This document shows, in pieces, positions 1 through 5,929 of a DNA stretch of 8,169 bases. The notes beneath the pieces are model-generated. The model was not told the origin of the DNA. It did no database searches and saw only the letters and a program-made list of their open reading frames with translations. Source of the DNA: an uncultured Oscillospiraceae bacterium. Its GTDB lineage: Bacteria > Bacillota > Clostridia > Oscillospirales > Acutalibacteraceae. Position 1 is the first letter of the stretch. Every line of letters starts with the position of its first letter. The stretch lies in the NCBI GenBank assembly GCA_902496265.1, contig CABVAD010000047.1, positions 1 through 8,169 on the forward strand. The letters run 5' to 3'. The position numbers and the translations under genes were made by a program.

Positions 1-30
1 AAAATAATATGAAATACTATAGAGATTTTT

Positions 31-37
31 GGAAGTG
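31..37 (+). promoter_or_regulatory. ribosome binding site of yicC
   Basis: GGAAGTG is one base from GGAGGTG and sits 6 bases before ATG 44. It argues against the longer in-frame TTG start at 29, which would overlap or precede it. Confidence 0.6.
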
Positions 38-43
38 AAAATG

Positions 44-922
44 ATGGTCAGAAGTATGACCGGCTTCGGGAGGGCTAAGTGCTCCGAAAACGGGCTTAAC
101 ATAACGGTCGAATTTAAAGCGGTGAATCACAGATATTTTGAATTTACCTCAAGACTGCCTAAGGGATATATGTTCCTTGATGAAAAGCTTAAGAGCTTTT
201 GTCAGCAGAGGATTTCCCGCGGAAAGCTTGAAGCGGCAGTTATAATAGAGGACAACAGCGAGGGCGCGGCGGCGGTTGGGGTCAATACCGTGTACGCCGA
301 CGCATATCTTGCGGCGATAAACGATATGTCACGGCGTTATCATATCAAGAATGATGTAAAAATGTCGGCACTTGTCACCAATCCTGAGCTTTTCACGGTT
401 AAAAGGCAGACCTTAACCGAGGAAACAGTCACGGCGGCGGTGCTTAAAACAGCCGAGGAGGCGATGGAAAGCTTTATTTTAATGCGCGAGGCGGAGGGCG
501 AGCGGCTCAAATGCGATGTAAAGGCCCGAACAGATTTTATTTTGGAAAAGGTGTCTTTTATAGAAACGCGTTCCCCAGAAACCGTGAAGGCCTACCGCGA
601 AAAATTGGAGCAGAAAATAAAGGAGCTTATCGGCGACCTTCAGGTTGACGAGCAGCGCCTTTTGACCGAGACCGCGATATTTGCCGACAAGGTGGCGGTT
701 GCGGAGGAAACCGTAAGGCTTAAAAGCCATATAAAGCAGTTTTGCAGTCTGCTTGAATCAGACCAACCGATTGGCAGAAAGCTTGATTTTATCGTTCAGG
801 AAATGAACCGCGAGGCGAACACAATCGGATCTAAGGCCCAGGATATTGAAATCGCCCATACGGTGGTTGACATAAAGTCGGAAATTGAGAAAATCAGAGA
901 GCAGATACAGAATATTGAATGA
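44..922 (+). CDS. yicC: YicC family endoribonuclease (YloC-like), 292 aa
   Basis: Members of this family are reported to be endoribonucleases acting on RNA in the cytoplasm, and E. coli YicC has been linked to small-RNA decay; the role here is inferred from family. The N-terminus MVRSMTGFGR is the family hallmark, and the C-terminal part carries the conserved block from M254-N255-R256-E257 through NTIGSK (259-264) to the final EKIREQIQNIE. Length matches the usual 285-295 aa. The start is placed at ATG 44: it gives the standard N-terminus and lies 6-8 bases after a GGAAGTG ribosome binding site. ATG 41 and TTG 29 are in frame, but ATG 41 would add an extra Met and TTG 29 precedes the ribosome binding site. 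The gene ends in TGA, 46 bases before remA, and opens the cluster as yloC does in B. subtilis. No truncation or frameshift is visible. Confidence 0.95.
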   Translation: MVRSMTGFGRAKCSENGLNITVEFKAVNHRYFEFTSRLPKGYMFLDEKLKSFCQQRISRGKLEAAVIIEDNSEGAAAVGVNTVYADAYLAAINDMSRRYHIKNDVKMSALVTNPELFTVKRQTLTEETVTAAVLKTAEEAMESFILMREAEGERLKCDVKARTDFILEKVSFIETRSPETVKAYREKLEQKIKELIGDLQVDEQRLLTETAIFADKVAVAEETVRLKSHIKQFCSLLESDQPIGRKLDFIVQEMNREANTIGSKAQDIEIAHTVVDIKSEIEKIREQIQNIE

Positions 923-968
923 AAAACGGCGGTTCTCGCCTTATTAACTCCCGAAAGGACGCGGAAAA

Positions 969-1241
969 ATGAAGCTTGTTAATATCGGATTCGGAAATAT
1001 GGTGTCAGCAAGCCGTATGGTTGCGATAGTAAGCCCCGAATCGGCACCGATAAAGCGCATAATACAGGACGCTAAGGAGCGCGGCACGCTGATTGACGCC
1101 ACTCACGGCAGGCGCACAAGAGCGGTTATTATAACCGACAGCGACCACATAATTTTAACCTATCTCCAGTCGGAAACGGTTGCAAACCGTATGACCGAGG
1201 ACGAGGAGGCAATCAGTGACGAGGAGGAAGACGATGAGTAA
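969..1241 (+). CDS. remA: RemA/DUF370 family DNA-binding regulator, 90 aa
   Basis: RemA is a small DNA-binding protein. In B. subtilis it forms ring-like oligomers and activates biofilm matrix and osmoprotectant genes; its targets in this organism are unknown. The whole conserved core is present: NIGFGN (5-10), SAPIKR (25-30), DATHGRRTRAVI (43-54), DSDH (57-60) and ETVANR (69-74). R16 and P27 align by my reading with B. subtilis R18 and P29, positions where loss-of-function mutations are known. The tail after ANR is very acidic (11 Asp/Glu in the last 14 residues). The ATG lies 9 bases after AAAGGA. The 3' end overlaps gmk by 8 bases (ATGAGTAA), suggesting translational coupling. Length equals that of the B. 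subtilis protein to within about a residue. Confidence 0.96.
   Translation: MKLVNIGFGNMVSASRMVAIVSPESAPIKRIIQDAKERGTLIDATHGRRTRAVIITDSDHIILTYLQSETVANRMTEDEEAISDEEEDDE
1222..1227 (+). promoter_or_regulatory. ribosome binding site of gmk inside the remA tail
   Basis: A perfect AGGAGG lies 6 bases before ATG 1234. It lies inside the codons for the acidic end of RemA. It decides the gmk start: the in-frame GTG at 1216 lies upstream of this site and would add a non-conserved six-residue extension. Confidence 0.8.
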
Positions 1242-1842
1242 GGGCGGAGTTTTTATAATTTCCGGGCCGTCCGGCTCGGGGAAGGACACGGTTTTGTCCG
1301 AGCTTTTTAGGAACAGACCCGATTTGCTTTTTTCAATATCCTCTGTGACAAGGGCTATGCGCTCGGGAGAGCGGGAGGGCGAAAAGTACAACTTTATTTC
1401 CAGAGAGAAATTCCTATATATGATCGATAACGATATGCTGCTTGAGCATAATGTGTTTGTCGGCAATTATTACGGTACGCCGCGCGAGCCTGTTGAAAGG
1501 GCGATTGCGGAGGGTAAGGACATTATAATCGAGGTAGACGTAAACGGCGCGGCGCAGATACGGGAAAAGCTGCCCGAGGCTGTGAGCATATTTATTATGC
1601 CGCCCTCCTTTGAAGAGCTTAAGAGAAGACTTCGTGGCAGGGGAACCGAGTCCGAGGAGCTTATAGAAAAGCGGCTTAACAGTGCGCTCAGTGAAATCAA
1701 ACGCGCTGTGGAATACGATTATATTATTGTAAATGACAATATTACGGCGGCAGCCGATGATATATTATCTGTGATTTTAAGCTCAAGCTTTAAAACCGAC
1801 AGACAAAAAAACATTATTGATGAGGTGCTTTCAAAATGCTAA
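1234..1842 (+). CDS. gmk: guanylate kinase, 202 aa
   Basis: Guanylate kinase phosphorylates GMP to GDP with ATP in the cytoplasm, supplying guanine nucleotides. The P-loop is GPSGSGKD at 11-18. The GMP-binding block has the pattern T39-R40..R43-x-G45-E46..G49..Y52-x-F54. These are followed by GNYYGTP (77-83), the IIEVDVNGAAQI block (98-109) and the lid-like RLRGRGTES (132-140). Length is typical (about 200-207 aa). In the P-loop, Asp18 replaces the usual Ser/Thr after the lysine; this position is variable in the family (Gly in B. subtilis as I recall). ATG 1234 is chosen for its AGGAGG site and the standard N-terminus. The gene overlaps remA by 8 bases upstream and rpoZ by 7 downstream, so all three are probably translated from one message. 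Confidence 0.97.
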   Translation: MSKGGVFIISGPSGSGKDTVLSELFRNRPDLLFSISSVTRAMRSGEREGEKYNFISREKFLYMIDNDMLLEHNVFVGNYYGTPREPVERAIAEGKDIIIEVDVNGAAQIREKLPEAVSIFIMPPSFEELKRRLRGRGTESEELIEKRLNSALSEIKRAVEYDYIIVNDNITAAADDILSVILSSSFKTDRQKNIIDEVLSKC

Positions 1843-2021
1843 ATCCCAATATCGGAAAACTTATTCAGAATTATGACAACAGATACCGCCTTGTAATCGA
1901 CATTGCGCACAACGCGCGTGAGATTTCAAAGCATATGGAGGAAACGGGCGATATTTCGACCGAAAAGCCCGTAAGTATGGCGATTGATAAATTGGCGGGA
2001 GAGATTTCCGAGGAAAAGTAA
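1836..2021 (+). CDS. rpoZ: DNA-directed RNA polymerase omega subunit, 61 aa
   Basis: Omega helps fold and assemble the beta' subunit into RNA polymerase. The family pattern is clear: a short N-terminus MLNPNIGKLI, then YRLVIDIAHNAREI (17-30), where most members read YxLVxxxAxRARE, and EKPVSMAIDKLAxGEI-like residues near 43-57. At 61 aa it is slightly shorter than the B. subtilis protein (about 67 aa), with a very short charged tail. The ATG is preceded by GAGGTG at 1822-1827, 8 bases upstream and inside gmk, and overlaps the gmk stop (ATGCTAA). Its position straight after gmk is conserved from E. coli to B. subtilis, which supports the call despite the small size. The next gene is 30 bases away. 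Confidence 0.93.
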   Translation: MLNPNIGKLIQNYDNRYRLVIDIAHNAREISKHMEETGDISTEKPVSMAIDKLAGEISEEK

Positions 2022-2051
2022 TTAAAGTATTGAAGTTCGGGAGGCAGCAGT

Positions 2052-4478
2052 ATGACGGGACCTGTGGCACAAATCGCGCTTGACGGCGCGGCGTTTGCCT
2101 TTGACAGGCTTTACAGCTATATAATTCCGCCTGAGCTTCAAAGAGAAGCCGCCGCGGGTATGCGGGTTACAGTACCCTTCGGAAAGGGAAACCTTAAAAA
2201 GCAGGGTATGATTTTCCGCATTGAAGCGGCTGAGCTTAAAGGGCTTAAAGCCGTTCTTTCCTTAACCGATAAAGCCCCTGTTTTAAGCGGGGAAATTCTG
2301 GCTCTTTGCGAGTATATGCGGGATAATTACTTCTGCACATACTATGAGGCTGTTCGTGCGGCTCTGCCCGCGGGGCTTTGCTTTAAGCTTACAAGCTTTT
2401 ATTCGGCAAACGAGGAGTTTTCCTCGCTTAACTTGCTTGACGGCACCGAAAGGGAAATTTTCGACTACCTTAAGGTAAAGGGCGAAAAGGATTCGGACAG
2501 CATTAAAAGAAAATTCGGCGTAACGGGCGAGCTTTTAGACTCCCTTGCCGAAAAGCAGGCACTTATTTTAAGCCGCGAGCCTAAACGGAGGATAAACGAC
2601 GCCAATGAAAAATGGGTGCGGCTGTCTGTATCTTGCGACGAGCTTGACAGCTTAAAGCTTACCAAAAGACAGCGGGAAATCGCCGAGCTTGTAGGAGGTA
2701 CGGACGGTATAAGCGTTAAGGAAATCAGATATTTTACAGGTGCTTCGCAGTCGGTAATTGATGTACTGATAAGCCGTGAGGTGCTTATAAGCTTTGAAAA
2801 GCGGGTCTTCAGAACCGAGGGAAAAAATAAGGCTGTTACCGACAATACCGAAATAACACTGACAGATGAGCAACAGGCGGCATTTGACGGTCTTATTTCA
2901 AAATACAACGAGCAAAGCGGTAATATTTCGCTCCTTTACGGCATAACCGGCTCGGGCAAAACTCAGGTTTTTTTAAGGCTTGCCGACGAGGTTTCAGCTA
3001 AAGGGCGCGGGGTTATCGTAATGGTGCCCGAAATTGCGCTTACTCCGCAGATGTTAAGGATTTTTACAGAACGCTACGGCGATAAGGTCGCGGTTTTCCA
3101 CAGCGCAATGTCGCAGGGCGCGCGCTTGGACGAGTGGGAGCGGGTAAGAAGCGGAAAGGCGCTTATCGCTCTCGGAACAAGGAGCGCGGTTTTCGCTCCC
3201 TTTGCCGATTTAGGGTTAATTATAATCGACGAGGAGCAGGAGCATACCTATAAATCGGAGCAGTCTCCGCGCTTTCACGCAAGTCAGCTTGCCGCGTTTC
3301 GTGTTCGGTATAATAAAGGGCTTCTCTGCTTAGCCTCGGCTACGCCGTCGGTAGAAAGCTTTACTGCAGCAAAGCAGGGTAAATATTCGCTGTTTAAGCT
3401 TACAAAACGCTACGGCGGCGCGGTTCTGCCTAAGGTAGAAACCGTCGATATGAAAAAAGAGATATTAGGCGGTAATTCCTCGCCCGTAAGCCGCAGGCTT
3501 TATGAGGCGGTCAATGAAACGCTTGATAATAAAAAGCAGGTTATACTGCTTTTAAACCGCAGGGGACATAACACATATATTTCCTGCCCCGAGTGCGGGT
3601 ATGTTATGACCTGTCCTAACTGCAGTATCTCGCTTACATATCATTCGGCTAATCACCGAATGATGTGCCACTACTGCGGTTATTCTGCTGCGGCGGATAC
3701 AAAATGTCCCGAGTGCGGCAATGAGCATATGAAGTTTTTGGGAGCGGGAACTCAAAAGCTGGAAGAGGAAATTAAAAAGCTTTTCCCGAGCGCGCGGGTC
3801 TTGCGGGTTGACGCGGACAGCACCTTAGCCCGAGAGTCATGCTCCGAGTATTTGACCGCCTTTGCGGCAGGTGAATACGATATACTGTTAGGCACGCAGA
3901 TGGTCGCAAAGGGGCTTGACTTCCCGAATGTCACCCTTGTGGGCGTTTTGGGGGCGGACAGCGCCGCCTTCAGCGAGGATTTCAGAAGCTTTGAGCGAAC
4001 CTTTTCGCTCCTTACGCAGGTTGTAGGCAGAGCGGGCAGGGGTGAAAGCAAAGGTCTTGCGATAGTCCAGTCGGTAAATCCCGACAGCGAGCTTATAGAG
4101 CTTGCCGCAAAACAGGATTATGAGGGCTTTTATGAAAGCGAGATAATGACCCGTAAACTTATGATTTACCCGCCTTACTGTGATATTTGCGTAGTTAGCA
4201 CACGCGCGGGCGAGCGTAAAAACGCCGAAACGGCGATAAACGGCATTTTCGGGAAAATTAAGGAAATGCTAAAGGGTGAATATACCGATGTTAAGCTTAT
4301 TATTTTAGGACCTGCTCCTGCGGCTGTGCCCGTGGTGAACAGCAAATACCGATATAGAATGATTATAAAATGCCGTAACAGCAAAAGATTCAGGGAAATG
4401 CTTAGGCGGGCGCTCGAAATCAAGCGCCTGCCCGATACGGCGGTTATCGCGGATATGAACCCCGATACCGTAATTTAG
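2052..4478 (+). CDS. priA: primosomal protein N' (replication restart helicase PriA), 808 aa
   Basis: PriA recognises stalled or repaired forks, unwinds DNA 3' to 5' and starts reloading of the replicative helicase. The N-terminal DNA-binding domain shows FDRLYSYIIP (17-26) and GMRVTVPFG (36-44), followed by a winged-helix-like stretch. The ATPase core has Walker A GITGSGKT (297-304), Walker B DEEQ (393-396), SATPS (429-433), GTQMVAKGLDF (614-624) and QVVGRAGRG (656-664). The zinc-binding insertion has all eight cysteines: C512, C515, C521, C524, C539, C542, C552, C555. The usual Walker B spelling is DEEH, so Gln396 is a variant. Length is typical of Firmicutes. The ATG follows GGGAGG (2039-2044) by 7 bases. 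It stands directly after rpoZ, with no coaBC between. It ends in TAG, 53 bases before def. Confidence 0.98.
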   Translation: MTGPVAQIALDGAAFAFDRLYSYIIPPELQREAAAGMRVTVPFGKGNLKKQGMIFRIEAAELKGLKAVLSLTDKAPVLSGEILALCEYMRDNYFCTYYEAVRAALPAGLCFKLTSFYSANEEFSSLNLLDGTEREIFDYLKVKGEKDSDSIKRKFGVTGELLDSLAEKQALILSREPKRRINDANEKWVRLSVSCDELDSLKLTKRQREIAELVGGTDGISVKEIRYFTGASQSVIDVLISREVLISFEKRVFRTEGKNKAVTDNTEITLTDEQQAAFDGLISKYNEQSGNISLLYGITGSGKTQVFLRLADEVSAKGRGVIVMVPEIALTPQMLRIFTERYGDKVAVFHSAMSQGARLDEWERVRSGKALIALGTRSAVFAPFADLGLIIIDEEQEHTYKSEQSPRFHASQLAAFRVRYNKGLLCLASATPSVESFTAAKQGKYSLFKLTKRYGGAVLPKVETVDMKKEILGGNSSPVSRRLYEAVNETLDNKKQVILLLNRRGHNTYISCPECGYVMTCPNCSISLTYHSANHRMMCHYCGYSAAADTKCPECGNEHMKFLGAGTQKLEEEIKKLFPSARVLRVDADSTLARESCSEYLTAFAAGEYDILLGTQMVAKGLDFPNVTLVGVLGADSAAFSEDFRSFERTFSLLTQVVGRAGRGESKGLAIVQSVNPDSELIELAAKQDYEGFYESEIMTRKLMIYPPYCDICVVSTRAGERKNAETAINGIFGKIKEMLKGEYTDVKLIILGPAPAAVPVVNSKYRYRMIIKCRNSKRFREMLRRALEIKRLPDTAVIADMNPDTVI

Positions 4479-4517
4479 GCTGACGAGAGTAAACCCGTAA
4501 CGGATTCGGATTTGTTT

Positions 4518-4523
4518 AGGAGG
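4518..4523 (+). promoter_or_regulatory. ribosome binding site of def, fixes a TTG start
   Basis: A perfect AGGAGG lies 8 bases before TTG 4532. It supports the rare TTG codon as initiator; the next in-frame ATG (4595) would remove the conserved first strand of the enzyme. The rest of the 53-base gap from 4479 shows no convincing terminator or promoter. Confidence 0.8.
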
Positions 4524-4531
4524 AAACCGAT

Positions 4532-4993
4532 TTGGCAATAAGAAACATAGTAAAGTTAGGCGACGATGTTTTAAGAAAGGTCTGCCGTACGCAGATGACC
4601 TTTGACGAAAGACTGGCGACTACTCTTGACGATATGGCGGAGACTATGTATAAGGCGGAGGGCGTGGGTCTTGCCGCTCCGCAGATAGGAATATTAAGGC
4701 GTTACTGCATAGTCGATGTGGGAGACGGTCTTATCGAGCTTGTCAACCCCGTTATCGAAAGCGCAAGCGGAAAGCAGGAGGGGGAGGAAGGCTGTCTTTC
4801 CATTCCTAACAGATACGAGAGCGTAACCCGTCCTATGAAGGTGACTGTCCGCGCGCAGGACAGAAACGGTAACAGCTTTACTGTAACCGCTGAGGGCTTT
4901 AAGGCGAGGGCTTTATGCCACGAAATTGACCACCTTGACGGCATACTTTATATAGATAAGACCGATAAAAAAATTCGTCGCAGGGGTGAATAA
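4532..4993 (+). CDS. def: peptide deformylase, 153 aa
   Basis: Peptide deformylase is a metalloenzyme that removes the formyl group from the first methionine of nascent proteins at the ribosome. All three family motifs are present: GVGLAAPQIG (44-53), EGCLS (86-90, metal ligand C88) and HEIDH (130-134, the two His ligands and catalytic E131), followed by LDGILY. EGCLS and the short length suggest a type 1-like enzyme. The start is TTG, supported by a strong AGGAGG and by the family N-terminus MAIRNIVKLGDDVLRK. The gene ends in TAA directly abutting the fmt ATG, so the deformylating and formylating enzymes are made from the same message, as in most bacteria. The C-terminus is short and basic (KKIRRRGE). 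Confidence 0.97.
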   Translation: MAIRNIVKLGDDVLRKVCRTQMTFDERLATTLDDMAETMYKAEGVGLAAPQIGILRRYCIVDVGDGLIELVNPVIESASGKQEGEEGCLSIPNRYESVTRPMKVTVRAQDRNGNSFTVTAEGFKARALCHEIDHLDGILYIDKTDKKIRRRGE

Positions 4994-5929
4994 ATGAAGC
5001 TTGTTTTTATGGGAACGCCCGATTACGCGGTTAATACGCTTGAGGCGTTGATAGCGGCGGGGCATAATATCGCGGCGGTCTTCGCACAGCCGGATAAGCC
5101 TGTCGGCAGAAAGCATATAATTACCGCGCCGCCCGTTAAGGTTTGCGCCGAAAATCACGGAATTACGGTTTATCAGCCGAATACGCTGAGGGACGGAAAA
5201 GCAGAGGAGATTTTAAGGGAAATCGCGCCCGACGCTATCGTTGTTGTGGCGTACGGCAAGATTTTACCGAAAGAAATTCTTAATATTCCGAAATACGGCT
5301 GTGTGAACGGTCACGCGTCGCTATTGCCTAAATACCGCGGGGCTTCGCCGATACAGTGGTGCATTGTATGCGGCGAAAGCCGGACGGGCGTTACCGCAAT
5401 GAAAATGGACGAGGGTATGGACACGGGCGACATTTTAAAAACCGTGAAAACCGAAATCGGCACCGAAGAGACGGCGGAGGAGCTTTTCGACAGACTTTCC
5501 GTTATAACCGCCGAGCTTTTGGTGAATACACTTTCCGATTTGGAAAAGGGAAATATTACTCCCCAAAAGCAGGACGGGGAAAAGGCAAGCTACGCGCCAA
5601 TAATTAAAAAGGAAATGGCACAGCTTAATTTTGAAAATAAAACCGCAAAAGAGATTCACAACGCGGTAAGGGGCTATTATTCTTGGCCCTGCGCCTATTT
5701 TTTCCTTGAAAATAAGCGTGTAAAGGTTATAAAAGCGGCGGTAGCTGACAATACGGACGCTCGGGCGGGAACGGTTATTAAAAGCACGGACAGCCTTGTT
5801 ATCGCCTGCAAGGACGGTACGGCGGTTGAGCTTGTAACGGTTCAGCCCGAGGGCTCGAAGCCGATGACGGCTAAGCAGATGCTTTGCGGCAGACCGATAG
5901 CCGTCGGTACGGTGATAGGCCGTGAGTAA
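4994..5929 (+). CDS. fmt: methionyl-tRNA formyltransferase, 311 aa
   Basis: Fmt transfers a formyl group from 10-formyltetrahydrofolate to methionyl initiator tRNA, making the fMet-tRNA used to start translation. The N-terminal catalytic domain starts MKLVFMGTPDYAV. The catalytic set is N105 and H107 in NGHAS, the folate loop SLLPKYRG (109-116), and D143 in MDEGMDTGD (138-146). These align with E. coli N106, H108 and D144. A C-terminal tRNA-binding domain occupies roughly residues 205-305 (NAVRGYYSWPCAYF onwards). Length is close to the usual 310-317 aa. The ATG follows the def TAA with no gap; GGGGTG at 4983-4988 inside def is the likely ribosome binding site. The stop overlaps the rsmB start by 8 bases. 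A YugP-type peptidase gene, often found here in clostridia, is absent. Confidence 0.97.
   Translation: MKLVFMGTPDYAVNTLEALIAAGHNIAAVFAQPDKPVGRKHIITAPPVKVCAENHGITVYQPNTLRDGKAEEILREIAPDAIVVVAYGKILPKEILNIPKYGCVNGHASLLPKYRGASPIQWCIVCGESRTGVTAMKMDEGMDTGDILKTVKTEIGTEETAEELFDRLSVITAELLVNTLSDLEKGNITPQKQDGEKASYAPIIKKEMAQLNFENKTAKEIHNAVRGYYSWPCAYFFLENKRVKVIKAAVADNTDARAGTVIKSTDSLVIACKDGTAVELVTVQPEGSKPMTAKQMLCGRPIAVGTVIGRE

Noticed and set aside
1..25. Possible -10 element (TACTAT at 15-20) upstream of yicC
   Set aside because: Only 4 of 6 bases match, and any -35 region would lie outside the window.
29..43. Longer yicC start at TTG 29
   Set aside because: The ribosome binding site GGAAGTG lies downstream of this codon, and the family N-terminus begins at ATG 44.
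928..940. GGCG-loop-CGCC hairpin between yicC and remA, followed by TTATT
   Set aside because: The stem has only 4 base pairs and the U-tract is interrupted; too weak for an intrinsic terminator, and the gene pair is normally co-transcribed.
1216..1233. Longer gmk start at GTG 1216
   Set aside because: The perfect AGGAGG lies downstream of it, positioned for ATG 1234, and the added residues are not conserved.
2101..2125. Perfect TTGACA and perfect TATAAT near the start of priA
   Set aside because: The spacer is only 13 bases, too short for a sigma-A promoter, and both hexamers encode a conserved PriA stretch (FDRLYSYII).
2465..2908. Antisense open frame of 147 codons opposite priA
   Set aside because: Low-complexity, Ser-rich shadow of priA with no domain.
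5356..5607. Sense-strand open frame of 83 codons inside fmt
   Set aside because: Arg/Gly-rich translation of fmt in another frame, across its catalytic Asp motif; no independent ribosome binding site stands out.
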